DNA of 12,074 bases. Origin: an uncultured Sphingosinicella sp. (GTDB lineage: Bacteria > Pseudomonadota > Alphaproteobacteria > Sphingomonadales > Sphingomonadaceae). Position numbers and translations under genes: made by a program. Positions 1 through 7,083 of the stretch are shown one piece after another. The notes under the pieces are model-generated. The model ran no database searches and was not told the DNA's origin. It saw only the letters and a program-made list of their open reading frames with translations. The stretch covers positions 1 to 12,074 of the forward strand of contig CAMPIH010000057.1 in the NCBI GenBank assembly GCA_946886275.1, given 5' to 3'. Within the stretch, counting starts at the first letter, position 1. Each line of letters begins with the position of its first letter.

Positions 1-140
1 CCTGGATCATGCCCGCCTGGACCGCCGAGGAGCAGCAATGGGCGCAGGGGCTCGGCGCCCATCTGCAGATCATCGTCGAGGAACAGGCACTGCTTGCCGA
101 TGGCCTGAGGGCCGTGCTCGAACCGCTATCGCCGGGCTAA
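1..140 (+). CDS. 3' end of an unidentified gene
   Basis: An open frame enters from the left edge and ends with TAA at 138-140. The visible 45 residues run from WIMPAWTAEEQ to AVLEPLSPG. They are amphipathic and helix-like, rich in Ala, Leu, Glu and Gln, as expected of a protein's C-terminal helix. No motif identifies the family. The gene is convergent with the SnoaL-like gene ending at 222, so it is not part of that operon. Whether it belongs to the same pathway cannot be told. The coding call rests on the uninterrupted frame, natural amino-acid composition and the position of the hairpin just after the stop. Confidence 0.5.
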   Translation, partial: WIMPAWTAEEQQWAQGLGAHLQIIVEEQALLADGLRAVLEPLSPG

Positions 141-164
141 ACTTCTTCGCTGATGATGGCCTGG

Positions 165-188
165 TTCGGCGAAGCGAGCTTCGCTGAA
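165..188. terminator. Hairpin between convergent genes, possible bidirectional terminator
   Basis: An inverted repeat has arms TTCGGCGAAGC (165-175) and GCTTCGCTGAA (178-188) around a GA centre, with one non-Watson-Crick pair (168/185, G.T as read on the + strand). It lies in the 81-bp gap between the TAA at 140 and the opposing TGA at 222, where a shared terminator would be expected. Neither side has a convincing T-tract, so intrinsic termination is uncertain. Confidence 0.4.
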
Positions 189-221
189 GACCAAGATCTG
201 GGCACGCCCGGCGGCAGAGCG

Positions 222-605
222 TCAGGCCGGCACCACCCGGATGTGCCACCATTCCTCGAAACGATCGACCTTGTCTTCGCTCGCGAAGCGGCAACGGAAG
301 ATGCCGTCGAGATCGATTCGTTCGCCGCCCGGGACGCCGTTGAAGGCCACGTGCCAACGGCAAACGCCCTCGTCCCCCTCGCAGGCGATGACGTCGTAAA
401 TGAAGTTGACATCCGACTGGCCGGCTACCGCTTTCGCCCAATATTCGGCGATCGCCGCCTTGCCCGTGAAGGGCTCGTCGAATGGCGTCTCGCGATAGGT
501 CGCGTCATCGCTGAACAAGTCGGCGGCACGTTGTGGATCCCTGTTCTCCCACGCGGCCTTGTAGCCGTCGAGCCAGGCGGCGAACGCGGACTTGTCGATC
601 ATCAT
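222..605 (-). CDS. SnoaL-like / NTF2-fold protein
   Basis: A 127-residue protein that looks like a small cone-shaped NTF2-like domain of the SnoaL type. Visible hallmarks are an N-terminal helix with W11, Y15, W19 and R22, the segment DLFSDDATYRETPF (29-42), a GKAAIAEYW helix start (48-56), and a closing strand FEEWWHIRVVP (116-126). Members of this fold act as isomerases, cyclases, hydratases or dehydratases, or simply bind small polar ligands, so no reaction can be assigned. The start was chosen at ATG 605 because it overlaps the leuD stop as ATGA and has GGGAG at a good distance. A TTG five codons upstream (620) is possible but weaker. It is the last gene of the receptor - wrbA - leuD set, so a role in the same catabolic route is likely. 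Confidence 0.8.
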   Translation of the reverse strand: MMIDKSAFAAWLDGYKAAWENRDPQRAADLFSDDATYRETPFDEPFTGKAAIAEYWAKAVAGQSDVNFIYDVIACEGDEGVCRWHVAFNGVPGGERIDLDGIFRCRFASEDKVDRFEEWWHIRVVPA

Positions 606-1183
606 GGCTGCTGCTCCCAAAGGCGAGCGCGACGCGCCGCCGTCTCATATTCCGAAATGTCCGCGTCGAGGCTCTCCGTCAGTTCGATCTCGTCCACGCC
701 GTGGAGGAGGCCGTGCTTGCGGAAAGGATCGATCGTGAAAGGGAAGTCGCCGTCGGGCGTGATAAGGCATTCGCCGACGACGTCGACGGTCACGTGCTGC
801 TCCGGCGAATATTCCAGCAGCAGGTCCACGACCCGCTCGGCCACGGTTACGGGGACCAAGCCGTTGCGCAACGCATTGGTTTCGAAAATTTCGCCGAAGC
901 TCGGAGCGATCACCGCCTCGACGCCGATCTGCAAAAGCGCCCAGACGGCATGTTCGCGCGAGGAGCCGCAACCGAAATTCGCCCCGGCGACAAGGATCGG
1001 CGCACCGCGATAGCAAGGATCGTCGAAGACGTTTCCCGGAGTTCCGCGGAGAGCGGCGAAGGCGCCGTCGCCCAGCCCCTCGCGAGTCAGGGTCTTCATG
1101 TAGCTTGCAGGGATGATCAGGTCGGTATCGACATTGGCCCGACCGAACGGGATGACGGGTCCGGTAATTCGGAGCCGAACCAT
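602..1183 (-). CDS. leuD: 3-isopropylmalate dehydratase-type small subunit (LeuD family)
   Basis: A 193-residue swivel-domain subunit of the aconitase superfamily. It supplies part of the active site when paired with a [4Fe-4S] large subunit, here presumably the LeuC-like protein at 10675-12006. Family marks are FGRANVDTDLIIPASYMK (13-30), the strongly conserved NFGCGSSREHAVWAL (69-83), and a C-terminal HGLLHGVDEIELT (157-169). Length is normal for bacterial LeuD (about 200). The YMKT segment (28-31) occupies the substrate-loop region that separates isopropylmalate from other substrates in this family. ATG 1183 was chosen because similarity begins there. It lies 4 bp after the wrbA stop with no strong ribosome site, suggesting translational coupling. 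Its place between a quinone reductase and a SnoaL protein, far from other leucine genes, suggests a catabolic paralogue acting on another malate-type acid. Confidence 0.88.
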   Translation of the reverse strand: MVRLRITGPVIPFGRANVDTDLIIPASYMKTLTREGLGDGAFAALRGTPGNVFDDPCYRGAPILVAGANFGCGSSREHAVWALLQIGVEAVIAPSFGEIFETNALRNGLVPVTVAERVVDLLLEYSPEQHVTVDVVGECLITPDGDFPFTIDPFRKHGLLHGVDEIELTESLDADISEYETAARRARLWEQQP

Positions 1184-1187
1184 TCGC

Positions 1188-1805
1188 TCAGGCGGAGCCG
1201 CGGCCGCGCTCGAGCTCGGCGGCGATCTCGGCGACATGGCGCCCCTGAAAGCGCGCGCCCTCGAGCTCGTTGCCGCTGGGCTGGCGCGATCCGTCGGCGC
1301 CGGCGATCGTGCTCGCGCCATAGGGCGTGCCGCCGCTTATTTCCTCCATCTGCGCATTGCCTGGCCAGGAATAAGGCAGGCCGACGATGATCATCCCGTG
1401 GTGGAGCAGGGTGGTGTGGATCGAGGTGATCGTCATCTCCTGGCCGCCATGCTGGCTCGCCGTCGAGGTGAAGGCCGAACCAACCTTTCCGACGAGAGCG
1501 CCCTTCACCCAGAGCGGCCCCGTCTGGTCCCAGAAATTGCGCATCTGCGCCGCCATGTTGCCGAAGCGGGTCGGCGCTCCGACTATGATGGCGTCATAAT
1601 CACCGAGCTCGCCCGGATCGGCGAAGGGCGCCTCCTGTTCGAGCTTCATATATGCGCCGCGCGCGACCTCGTCGGGAACGAGCTCGGGCACTCGCTTCAC
1701 GGCCACCTCGGCGCCGTCGACCGAAGCGGCGCCCTCGGCCACCGCTCGAGCCATCGTCTCGATATGGCCGTAGCTGGAATAATAGAGGATCAGGATACGC
1801 GGCAC
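1188..1805 (-). CDS. wrbA: WrbA-type NAD(P)H:quinone oxidoreductase
   Basis: A 205-residue flavodoxin-fold FMN protein. The phosphate-binding loop is [12 protein letters not shown] (8-19). The PTRFGNM flavin contact (78-84), TASQHGGQE (115-123) and the WrbA signature [19 protein letters not shown] (158-176) are all intact. WrbA proteins are soluble tetramers that reduce quinones by two electrons, avoiding semiquinone radicals. In an aromatic-catabolic setting they often handle quinone by-products or chlorinated hydroquinone intermediates. Translation appears to start at GTG 1805, with GGAG 8 nt upstream. This start lies only 15 bp after the receptor stop, and the gene ends 4 bp before leuD, so it sits in the same transcript. 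Whether it is a dedicated pathway enzyme or a general protective reductase cannot be decided. Confidence 0.92.
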   Translation of the reverse strand: MPRILILYYSSYGHIETMARAVAEGAASVDGAEVAVKRVPELVPDEVARGAYMKLEQEAPFADPGELGDYDAIIVGAPTRFGNMAAQMRNFWDQTGPLWVKGALVGKVGSAFTSTASQHGGQEMTITSIHTTLLHHGMIIVGLPYSWPGNAQMEEISGGTPYGASTIAGADGSRQPSGNELEGARFQGRHVAEIAAELERGRGSA

Positions 1806-1820
1806 GACTCGATCTCCAGG

Positions 1821-4022
1821 CTAGAAGCGGAACGACACTTCCGCGCCGTAACGCCTCGGGCGCGCCTTGAAGACGAACCCGCCAGGCGAAAATTCCGCAT
1901 TATATTCCTCGTCGAACAGGTTCTCGGCGAAGAGCGTCGCCGACCAGCGGTCGTGCTCGACGCCCAGCCGGGCATCGACGAGATCGATCGGGTTGCGGCT
2001 GGTCGTATTGTACGGCTCCCACCAGGTGCGGCCGGTGCGGCGATAATCCACGCGGGCGAGCAGGCCGAGGCCGCTGTCGGCGATCGGGGCGCGATATTGG
2101 CCCCCAAGGTTGAGCGTGTAGCGGGAAATGAGCGGAAGCTCGTTGCCGATCACCACGGGATCGGGGAATTCCTTGATCTCGCTGTCGGTATAACCAAGCG
2201 CCGCGCTCAGCTCGAGACCGCGCGCCGGCCGAGCCCGCGCTTCAAGCTCGAAGCCCGAGATACGGGCCTCGGGGATATTGCCCAGATTCTGGGTCGAGTT
2301 CGCGGCGAGGAAGACGAAGAAATAGCTGTTCTCGTTACGCGTCGTGTAAGCGTTGGCTGAAAGCGTCAGCCGGCGATCGAGGAACGAGGTGCGGGCGCCG
2401 ATCTCGAACGTCTCGGCGGTTTCCGCCTCGAAGGTGTCGCCGACGCCGACGATCCCGTTGGCGAAAGCGACCCCGCCGACTCCAGTTTGGTTGAAGCCGC
2501 CGCTGCGGAAGCCGCGGCTATAACCGCCATAGACGGTGACCGTCGGCGACGGCTCCCAGGTCAGGGTCACCTTGGGCTGGAGGTCGTCGAAGGACACTCG
2601 CCGCACTTCCCCGGTAGCGCCCTGCGGAAAGCCGGGAACGTTGGGAAGAAAAGCCGTCGGGGTGAGGGTCGTGTTTCGGCGTCTGTCATGGTCGTAGCGA
2701 AGGCCGACGTCGATGCTGAACTGCTCGGAGAAATCGTAGGTGGCGTTGCCGAACACCGCCCAGGCGAAATTGTTCTGCTGATCCGACAGGAAGGTCGCCT
2801 GCGGGTTGAGCGGATTGGTGCTTGGCGTGCGAAATACCGGAAAGACGCCGTTGCCGGTGTCGACCATGTTGCCGGTCGAAATGAACCGGTTGGTGTCGAT
2901 CGCATAGGCACCGAGGATGTAGCGGAAGGGCCGGTCCTCCGGGGAGGTGAACCGGATTTCCTGACTGATCGCCTCGACGTCGAGGAACTGGCTCTGATTG
3001 AGATCGAATCCGAACAGGAAGAAGAACAAGGATTCCGGAATCGGCAGGAAGTTGAACGCGTCGCCCGTCAGGATCTCCTGGAGCGTGTCGTAGCTCGTCA
3101 CCGAGCTGAGCGTGCCGGCACCGGTCTCCCAGTTGAGCCGGAGCGACACATTCTCCATGTCTCGGTCATTCTGGCCTGCATTGTTGACTCGGATCGGCAG
3201 GCTCGTGTCGTTCACGTCGTTGACGATGTTGAAGTAGAGCGCCTGGGTCCGGAGCCGACTGATCGAGCCGCGAAGATCGGCCGTGAATTCGGGAGTAGGA
3301 TTCCACAGCAAGGTGCCGCGGAACGAGAGGTCCTCGACCGGATCGGCCTCTTCGCCGAGAAACGGGTTGTTGAGGAAGCCTTCGCTGTCGAGCCAGGAAC
3401 CGGCGAGGCGGAATCGAAGCGTATCAGAGATCGGACCGGTGATCCCGCCGCGAAGCCAGTAGCTGAAGCCGTTGTCGATGCCGGCCCGGATCTGGCCTTC
3501 GAACTCGTCGGTCGGCTGACGGGTCGTGATGACGATCGCGCCGCCGATCGCGTTGCGGCCATAAACCGCCCCCTGAGGCCCCTTCAGCACCTCGATCTGC
3601 TCGATGTCGAACAGTTCCTGATTGAACTGGGCGGGGTTCACCTGCTGGACCCCGTCGACGATCACGGCGACCGACGGCTCGGAATTGCGCGCCTGGGTAA
3701 TTCCGCGGATGACGATGAAGGCGTTGCCGGCATTCTGAGTCTCGACGAGATTCACGTTCGAGGTCAGGTTGATGAAGTCGATCGGCCGGTCGATGCCCGC
3801 CGCCTCGATCGTCTCGTCGGTGAAGGCGGTGATCGCCGCCGGGACGTCCTGAAGAAGCTGATCGCGGCGCAAGGCCGTGATGACGATATCCTCCTCCTCG
3901 GTGGAGGATTGGGCGGTGGTGGGCGAAGGCTCGTCCTGAGCTGCGGCCGGAGTGGCGACGGCCACGCCCGCGATCAAAGAGGCGCTCGCCAGAAAGATGC
4001 TGCGCCCGAACCTCGTCTTCAT
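1821..4022 (-). CDS. TonB-dependent outer-membrane receptor
   Basis: A 733-residue outer-membrane transporter. A signal peptide (1-28, cleavage after PAAA) precedes a TonB box, DIVITALRR (45-53). The plug domain follows (about 55-170), with IRGITQ (105-110), VIVDGVQQ (120-127) and IEVLKGPQGAVYGRNAIGG (143-161). A 22-strand barrel of usual length then ends in FRF. This matches the large sphingomonad/caulobacter receptor families that import varied organic compounds, not only siderophores. ATG 4022 was chosen over an upstream in-frame start (4055) because GGGGAGGG sits 8 nt before it and the signal peptide begins there. It heads a four-gene set with wrbA, leuD and the SnoaL gene. Its promoter carries a pair of putative IclR-type sites, so its cargo is probably the inducing substrate of the cluster. 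Confidence 0.93.
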   Translation of the reverse strand: MKTRFGRSIFLASASLIAGVAVATPAAAQDEPSPTTAQSSTEEEDIVITALRRDQLLQDVPAAITAFTDETIEAAGIDRPIDFINLTSNVNLVETQNAGNAFIVIRGITQARNSEPSVAVIVDGVQQVNPAQFNQELFDIEQIEVLKGPQGAVYGRNAIGGAIVITTRQPTDEFEGQIRAGIDNGFSYWLRGGITGPISDTLRFRLAGSWLDSEGFLNNPFLGEEADPVEDLSFRGTLLWNPTPEFTADLRGSISRLRTQALYFNIVNDVNDTSLPIRVNNAGQNDRDMENVSLRLNWETGAGTLSSVTSYDTLQEILTGDAFNFLPIPESLFFFLFGFDLNQSQFLDVEAISQEIRFTSPEDRPFRYILGAYAIDTNRFISTGNMVDTGNGVFPVFRTPSTNPLNPQATFLSDQQNNFAWAVFGNATYDFSEQFSIDVGLRYDHDRRRNTTLTPTAFLPNVPGFPQGATGEVRRVSFDDLQPKVTLTWEPSPTVTVYGGYSRGFRSGGFNQTGVGGVAFANGIVGVGDTFEAETAETFEIGARTSFLDRRLTLSANAYTTRNENSYFFVFLAANSTQNLGNIPEARISGFELEARARPARGLELSAALGYTDSEIKEFPDPVVIGNELPLISRYTLNLGGQYRAPIADSGLGLLARVDYRRTGRTWWEPYNTTSRNPIDLVDARLGVEHDRWSATLFAENLFDEEYNAEFSPGGFVFKARPRRYGAEVSFRF

Positions 4023-4057
4023 GCCGTGCCCTCCCCTGTTCCTCGACGAGGTCACCC

Positions 4058-4094
4058 GCCGGCCGCGCGCCAGGGAGGAGCGCGCAGGGCCGGC
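4058..4094 (-). promoter_or_regulatory. Stem-loop in the receptor mRNA leader with an anti-Shine-Dalgarno loop
   Basis: On the transcript, GCCGGCC, a CU bulge and GCGCGC pair with GCGCGC and GGCCGGC, giving a 13-bp GC stem. The 9-nt loop reads UCCUCCCUG. Its CCUCCC is exactly complementary to GGGAGG inside the receptor's ribosome site about 20 nt downstream. A loop-to-ribosome-site contact or translational control is possible. GC-rich sequence makes chance pairing plausible. Confidence 0.4.
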
Positions 4095-4117
4095 ATGCGC
4101 CCGCCGATGGAAGTCGA

Positions 4118-4146
4118 GGGTTATGAACTTCGATTATCGAAGTCAA
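4118..4146 (-). promoter_or_regulatory. Promoter of the receptor operon
   Basis: The - strand reads TTGACT (4146-4141), a 17-bp spacer, then TAACCC (4123-4118), giving a leader of roughly 90 nt. The -35 is close to consensus and the -10 is weak. Support comes from register: the inverted repeat in the spacer sits at the same distance from both hexamers as in the CoA-transferase promoter (11 bp from the -35 start, 12 bp to the -10 start). Confidence 0.5.
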
Positions 4147-4160
4147 GTTCGCATTCCGAA
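4127..4160. promoter_or_regulatory. Paired operator, module 1 (putative IclR-type sites)
   Basis: Site A is ACTTCGATTATCGAAGT (4127-4143), a perfect 6-bp inverted repeat around 5 bp. Site B is TTCGCATTCCGAA (4148-4160). The centres, 4135 and 4154, are 19 bp apart. Site A fills the spacer of the receptor promoter and touches its -35. Site B lies just upstream of the -35. This arrangement suggests repression of receptor transcription. Confidence 0.6.
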
Positions 4161-4181
4161 AACAGGCGAGGTCGAGCTGCC

Positions 4182-4201
4182 TTCGAAAGCCGGCCTTCGA
4201 A
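4182..4201 (-). terminator. Palindrome just after the regulator gene
   Basis: The 20-bp near-palindrome TTCGAAAGCCGGCCTTCGAA lies 5 bp past the iclR-type stop. In the - strand RNA the single mismatch becomes a G.U pair, giving an 8-bp stem with a CCGG loop. No U-tract follows, so it may be a weak terminator, an RNA-processing site, or another regulator contact, since it contains TTCGAA twice. Confidence 0.3.
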
Positions 4202-4206
4202 CGATG

Positions 4207-5019
4207 TCAGGGACGAAGCGAGTGCGAAAGCGAAGGCCAGCGCCGGAGCGAGTCCTCGATCTCGCCGGCCGCTCGACGAAGCAGCGGCAGACGGGTCTTC
4301 ACCAGTTCCTCGCGGGAGACCCGAGTGGTCGAGGTGGAGCAATTGATCGCCGCCGCGATCCGCCGCTCGGCGTCGAACACCGGTACAGCGACCGAGACGA
4401 TGCCATAATCGAGCTCGTCCTGGGCGCTGTCATAGCCTTGAGTGCGCGCCTGCCGAAGCCGCTTCTTGAGCTCGGCCTTGGACGTGATCGTATGCTCGGT
4501 AAGTCGCGCCAGCTCGGCTTCGGCGAGATAGGCATCGATCGCCTCATCGTCCTGATAAGCGAGCAGCACTCTACCCAGCGACGTTGCATAAGCCGGGTAG
4601 CGCGTACCGACGCTCGCGCCGAGGCGGATCCTCCGGTTGGTGGAGACGTGCGCGAGATAGAGAATGTCGGTTCCGGAGAGGACCGCCATCGACGAGCTGT
4701 CTCCGGTCTCGTCGCGAACCGCCTGGAGATGAGGACCGGCGATCTGCTCGATGTTCATCGAGGCCAAGAAAGCGGAGCCGAACACGAGCACTTCCGGCCT
4801 CAGCAGAAAACGGCGGCCATGCTGCGCGACATAGCCGAGCTGGACGAGGGTATTGAGGCAGCGCCGGGCCACCGCCGGATTGAGGCCGGTCGCCGCGGCG
4901 ACCTCGCTCAGCTGCATCTCGGGCCGGCTCTGATTGAAGGCGCGAAGGACCGACAGGCCCCGCTCGAGAGTGGAAAGATACTCGCTGTCCTGTCGTGGCT
5001 TCTTCGGCGGCTTTTCCAT
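4207..5019 (-). CDS. IclR-family transcriptional regulator (PcaU/PobR-like)
   Basis: A 270-residue dimeric DNA-binding regulator. The N-terminal winged helix-turn-helix spans about 16-78, with the helix pair LSEVAAATGLNPAVARRCLN (37-56). The effector-binding domain covers about 90-258, with RLGASVGTRYPAYATSLGRV (132-151) and the late motif AINCSTSTTRVSREELV (224-240). That late motif resembles regulators of the beta-ketoadipate and 4-hydroxybenzoate pathways. Members can repress their own gene and activate catabolic genes when bound by an aromatic or small acid ligand. The start is ATG 5019, 42 bp after the CoA-transferase stop, so the two are probably co-transcribed and autoregulated from the control region at 6211-6310. 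The inverted-repeat pairs at 4127, 6240 and 8107 are its likely targets. Confidence 0.93.
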   Translation of the reverse strand: MEKPPKKPRQDSEYLSTLERGLSVLRAFNQSRPEMQLSEVAAATGLNPAVARRCLNTLVQLGYVAQHGRRFLLRPEVLVFGSAFLASMNIEQIAGPHLQAVRDETGDSSSMAVLSGTDILYLAHVSTNRRIRLGASVGTRYPAYATSLGRVLLAYQDDEAIDAYLAEAELARLTEHTITSKAELKKRLRQARTQGYDSAQDELDYGIVSVAVPVFDAERRIAAAINCSTSTTRVSREELVKTRLPLLRRAAGEIEDSLRRWPSLSHSLRP

Positions 5020-5061
5020 CGTCGAGCCTATAGACCGCGGTCCGCAGGCATTCCAGCGCGG

Positions 5062-6210
5062 CTATTCCGCCGCCTGATCGTGGCGCGGCCTCGACAGGAT
5101 CTCGCCATTATGCTCGCCGAGCACCGGCGGCGGCAGAACCTTCGACGAACGCTCGCCGTCGAACGAGACGGGGGTTCGGATCGTCCTGAACTCGCCCATT
5201 TCGGGATGGTCGGCGGCAACCTCCAGCTGAAGATGCTTCACCTGCGCAGTCCGGAGGACCTCGTCGGAAGCGTAGACCGGAGACGAAGGCACCTCGAGCT
5301 CAAGCAGCCGCTGCCGCCATTCCTCCCGGCTCTTCGTCCTGAAGATGGGTGCGAGAAAGGCGACGACCCCCTCGTAATTGCCGATCCGGGCGTTTCGATC
5401 GGCGAATTCGGGCAAGGCGAGCATGTCCGGCCGCCCGACCGCCTCGGCCAGCGCCTCCCAGAACTTCGCCGGCGACGACATGTGAAGCGCGATCCAGCCG
5501 CCGTCGGCGCATTCGAACACGTAGGATTGCGACACGTTGGGGCGACTGTAGGGCCCCATGATCTCCCCTTCGGAGAAATAATGGGTGAAATCGTCGAGAT
5601 TGAAGTGACACATCGCCTCGAGCATCGACACTTCGACCACCCGTCCCTTCCCGCTCGAATGGCGCTCGTGGAGCGCGCCAAGGATGCCATAGGCGGCGTA
5701 GAAGCCGGTAATCGCGTCGGCGATCGCAGGGCCGACGACTCGAGGATGCTCGGGATTGACGAGGAGCCTGAGGAATCCGCTCGCGGCCTGGGCGACCGTG
5801 TCGAACGCTGGACGGTCCTTGTCCGGGCCGGAAGCGCCGAAGCCCGAAATGGCGCAATAGACGAGCCCGGGGTTGATACCCTGCAACCGCGCCGAATCCA
5901 CGCCGAGCCGATCGGCGACCCCCGGCCGGAAATTCTGGATGAAGACGTCCGCCCCTCCGACCAACCGGTCCAGTTCCGCCAGGTCCGCCGGCTGCTTCGT
6001 GTTGAGCGTAATGCTCTTCTTGTTGCGGTTGTAGGTCTGGAAGTGTGGGCTGTAGAGGCCGCCCTTGAAGGCTCGGAAAGGATCTCCCGCCTGTGGATGC
6101 TCGATCTTGATCACCTCGGCGCCAAGATCGGCCAGAAGCATGCCGGCCGCGGGGCCGGTGATGAAGGTTCCCATTTCGAGCACCCGGACGTCCCGGAGCA
6201 CGTTGGCCAT
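5062..6210 (-). CDS. CaiB/BaiF family (class III) CoA-transferase
   Basis: A 382-residue interlocked-dimer CoA-transferase. It would move CoA from an acyl-CoA such as succinyl- or acetyl-CoA to a carboxylic acid. Family marks are the opening VRVLEMGTFITGPAAGMLLADLGAEVIKIE (8-37), NRNKKSITLNTK (61-72), and the segment IADAITGFYAAYGILGAL (163-180). D165 there is placed as the aspartate that forms the acyl anhydride (Asp169 in formyl-CoA transferase). Length is typical. ATG 6210 has GGGAG 6 nt upstream and matches the family start. The gene is divergent from the citryl-CoA lyase-like gene, which fits a two-step activation-cleavage pair. A well-formed promoter (TTGTTT/TTATAA) with a putative operator in its spacer precedes it. 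The acid it activates is unknown. Confidence 0.92.
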   Translation of the reverse strand: MANVLRDVRVLEMGTFITGPAAGMLLADLGAEVIKIEHPQAGDPFRAFKGGLYSPHFQTYNRNKKSITLNTKQPADLAELDRLVGGADVFIQNFRPGVADRLGVDSARLQGINPGLVYCAISGFGASGPDKDRPAFDTVAQAASGFLRLLVNPEHPRVVGPAIADAITGFYAAYGILGALHERHSSGKGRVVEVSMLEAMCHFNLDDFTHYFSEGEIMGPYSRPNVSQSYVFECADGGWIALHMSSPAKFWEALAEAVGRPDMLALPEFADRNARIGNYEGVVAFLAPIFRTKSREEWRQRLLELEVPSSPVYASDEVLRTAQVKHLQLEVAADHPEMGEFRTIRTPVSFDGERSSKVLPPPVLGEHNGEILSRPRHDQAAE

Positions 6211-6229
6211 GTCGCTCTCCCGCGACCGC

Positions 6230-6258
6230 TTATAAGAAGTTTCGGATAGCGAAAACAA
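6230..6258 (-). promoter_or_regulatory. Leftward promoter for the CoA-transferase and regulator genes
   Basis: The - strand reads TTGTTT (6258-6253), 17 bp, TTATAA (6235-6230), close to a sigma-70 consensus in GC-rich DNA. The TTTCG-N5-CGAAA repeat (6240-6254) occupies the spacer, which would let a bound regulator block RNA polymerase. The predicted start is near 6223, giving a short leader that includes the ribosome site. Confidence 0.65.
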
Positions 6259-6273
6259 CTTCGAAATGCGAAG
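6240..6273. promoter_or_regulatory. Paired operator, module 2 (central divergent region)
   Basis: Site A is TTTCGGATAGCGAAA (6240-6254). Site B is CTTCGAAATGCGAAG (6259-6273). Both are perfect 5-bp arms around 5 bp, with centres 6247 and 6266, again 19 bp apart. Site A lies within the leftward promoter and site B ends just before a possible rightward -35. This is the expected layout for an IclR-type protein that represses one direction and activates the other. Confidence 0.62.
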
Positions 6274-6275
6274 GC

Positions 6276-6304
6276 TTGTCTGGGCCATGACGGCCCGATA
6301 GGCT
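6276..6304 (+). promoter_or_regulatory. Possible rightward promoter for the lyase-like gene
   Basis: TTGTCT (6276-6281), 17 bp, TAGGCT (6299-6304). The predicted transcription start would fall at or beside the ATG at 6311, implying a leaderless or nearly leaderless mRNA. The -10 is weak. The AGG in it could equally be serving as a ribosome site for a longer transcript. Confidence 0.3.
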
Positions 6305-6310
6305 CGACGG

Positions 6311-7075
6311 ATGCGGATCGGCAGACAGGACCAGCGCTCGAGCGCCATTTCGACCTCGACTTCGGAGACGATCAACGTCCGCGGGCGGGACCTTTGCGGC
6401 GAGCTGATCGGTCGGACCGACTTCACTTCTTATTTCTGGCTTCTCGTCACAGGGGAAGAGCCGAACGAGAACCAGCGATTCTTCGCCGACGCGGTGCTGA
6501 CGGCGATCGCCGAGCACGGCCTGGTGCCGAGCGTCGTCGCGGCCCGGATGACCTATGCCGCGGCTCCGGAGGCCTTTCACGGCGCGGTCGCGGCAGGGTT
6601 GCTCGGCTGTGGCTCTGTCGTGCTCGGAAGCGCGGAGGCAGCGGGCCGATTCCTCCACGAACTGGTCGAAAGCGGCGAGGAAGCGGGATCGGCGATCCTT
6701 CGCCTTCGCAAGGACAGGAAGGCGATCCCGGGTTTCGGCCACCCACTCCATGCCGGCGGCGATCCGCGGGCCAATCTGCTTCTGAAGCTGGCCGCCGAAA
6801 AGGGCGTCGAAGGACGATATATCGCTGCGCTTCGAGCCGTCGAGGCGGCCCTCCCGGAAGCGCTCGGACGGGCGCTTCCGATCAACGTCAACGGCGCGAT
6901 CCCGGCGGTGATGCTCGACGTCGGATTCCCGCTTGCGGCCCTGAAGGGCATTTCGCTGCTCGCCCGCACCGCGAGCCTGATCGCCCATCTCAACGAGGAG
7001 AGTGAACGGCCGATCGGCTTCATCCTGTCGGGCGAAGCCGCGGCCGCGATCGCCTATGACGGGCCCGAGACCTAG
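6311..7075 (+). CDS. Citryl-CoA lyase-like protein (short citrate-synthase fold)
   Basis: A 254-residue stand-alone homologue of the citrate-synthase/citryl-CoA lyase superfamily, much shorter than citrate synthase (about 430) and similar in size to the lyase domain of ATP-citrate lyase. Marks are TINVRGRDLCGELIGRTDFTSYF (20-42), APEAFHGAVAAGLLGCGSV (85-103) and IPGFGHPLHAGGDPR (139-153). LPINVNGAIPAVMLDVGFP (189-207) precedes a basic helix. H90 and H144 match the two catalytic histidines (274 and 320 in pig citrate synthase). The position of the catalytic aspartate (375) appears to be N194. Such enzymes cleave a 3-hydroxy-3-carboxyacyl-CoA into acyl-CoA and an oxoacid, or do the reverse. Pairing with a divergent CoA-transferase fits cleavage of an activated malate- or citrate-type acid. 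Its stop codon overlaps the ribosome site of the next gene. Confidence 0.82.
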   Translation: MRIGRQDQRSSAISTSTSETINVRGRDLCGELIGRTDFTSYFWLLVTGEEPNENQRFFADAVLTAIAEHGLVPSVVAARMTYAAAPEAFHGAVAAGLLGCGSVVLGSAEAAGRFLHELVESGEEAGSAILRLRKDRKAIPGFGHPLHAGGDPRANLLLKLAAEKGVEGRYIAALRAVEAALPEALGRALPINVNGAIPAVMLDVGFPLAALKGISLLARTASLIAHLNEESERPIGFILSGEAAAAIAYDGPET

Positions 7076-7083
7076 GAGACTTC

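Noticed and set aside
2487..4346. 619-codon + strand open frame opposite the receptor gene
   Set aside because: It is a mirror of the receptor's codon bias, with no domain and no convincing ribosome site. It also runs across the receptor promoter and into the regulator gene.
3952..6249. Very long + strand open frame (765 codons) opposite the regulator and CoA-transferase genes
   Set aside because: It is antisense to two clear protein families. Its product is rich in Arg, Gly and Asp with no recognisable domain, the usual by-product of high third-position GC.
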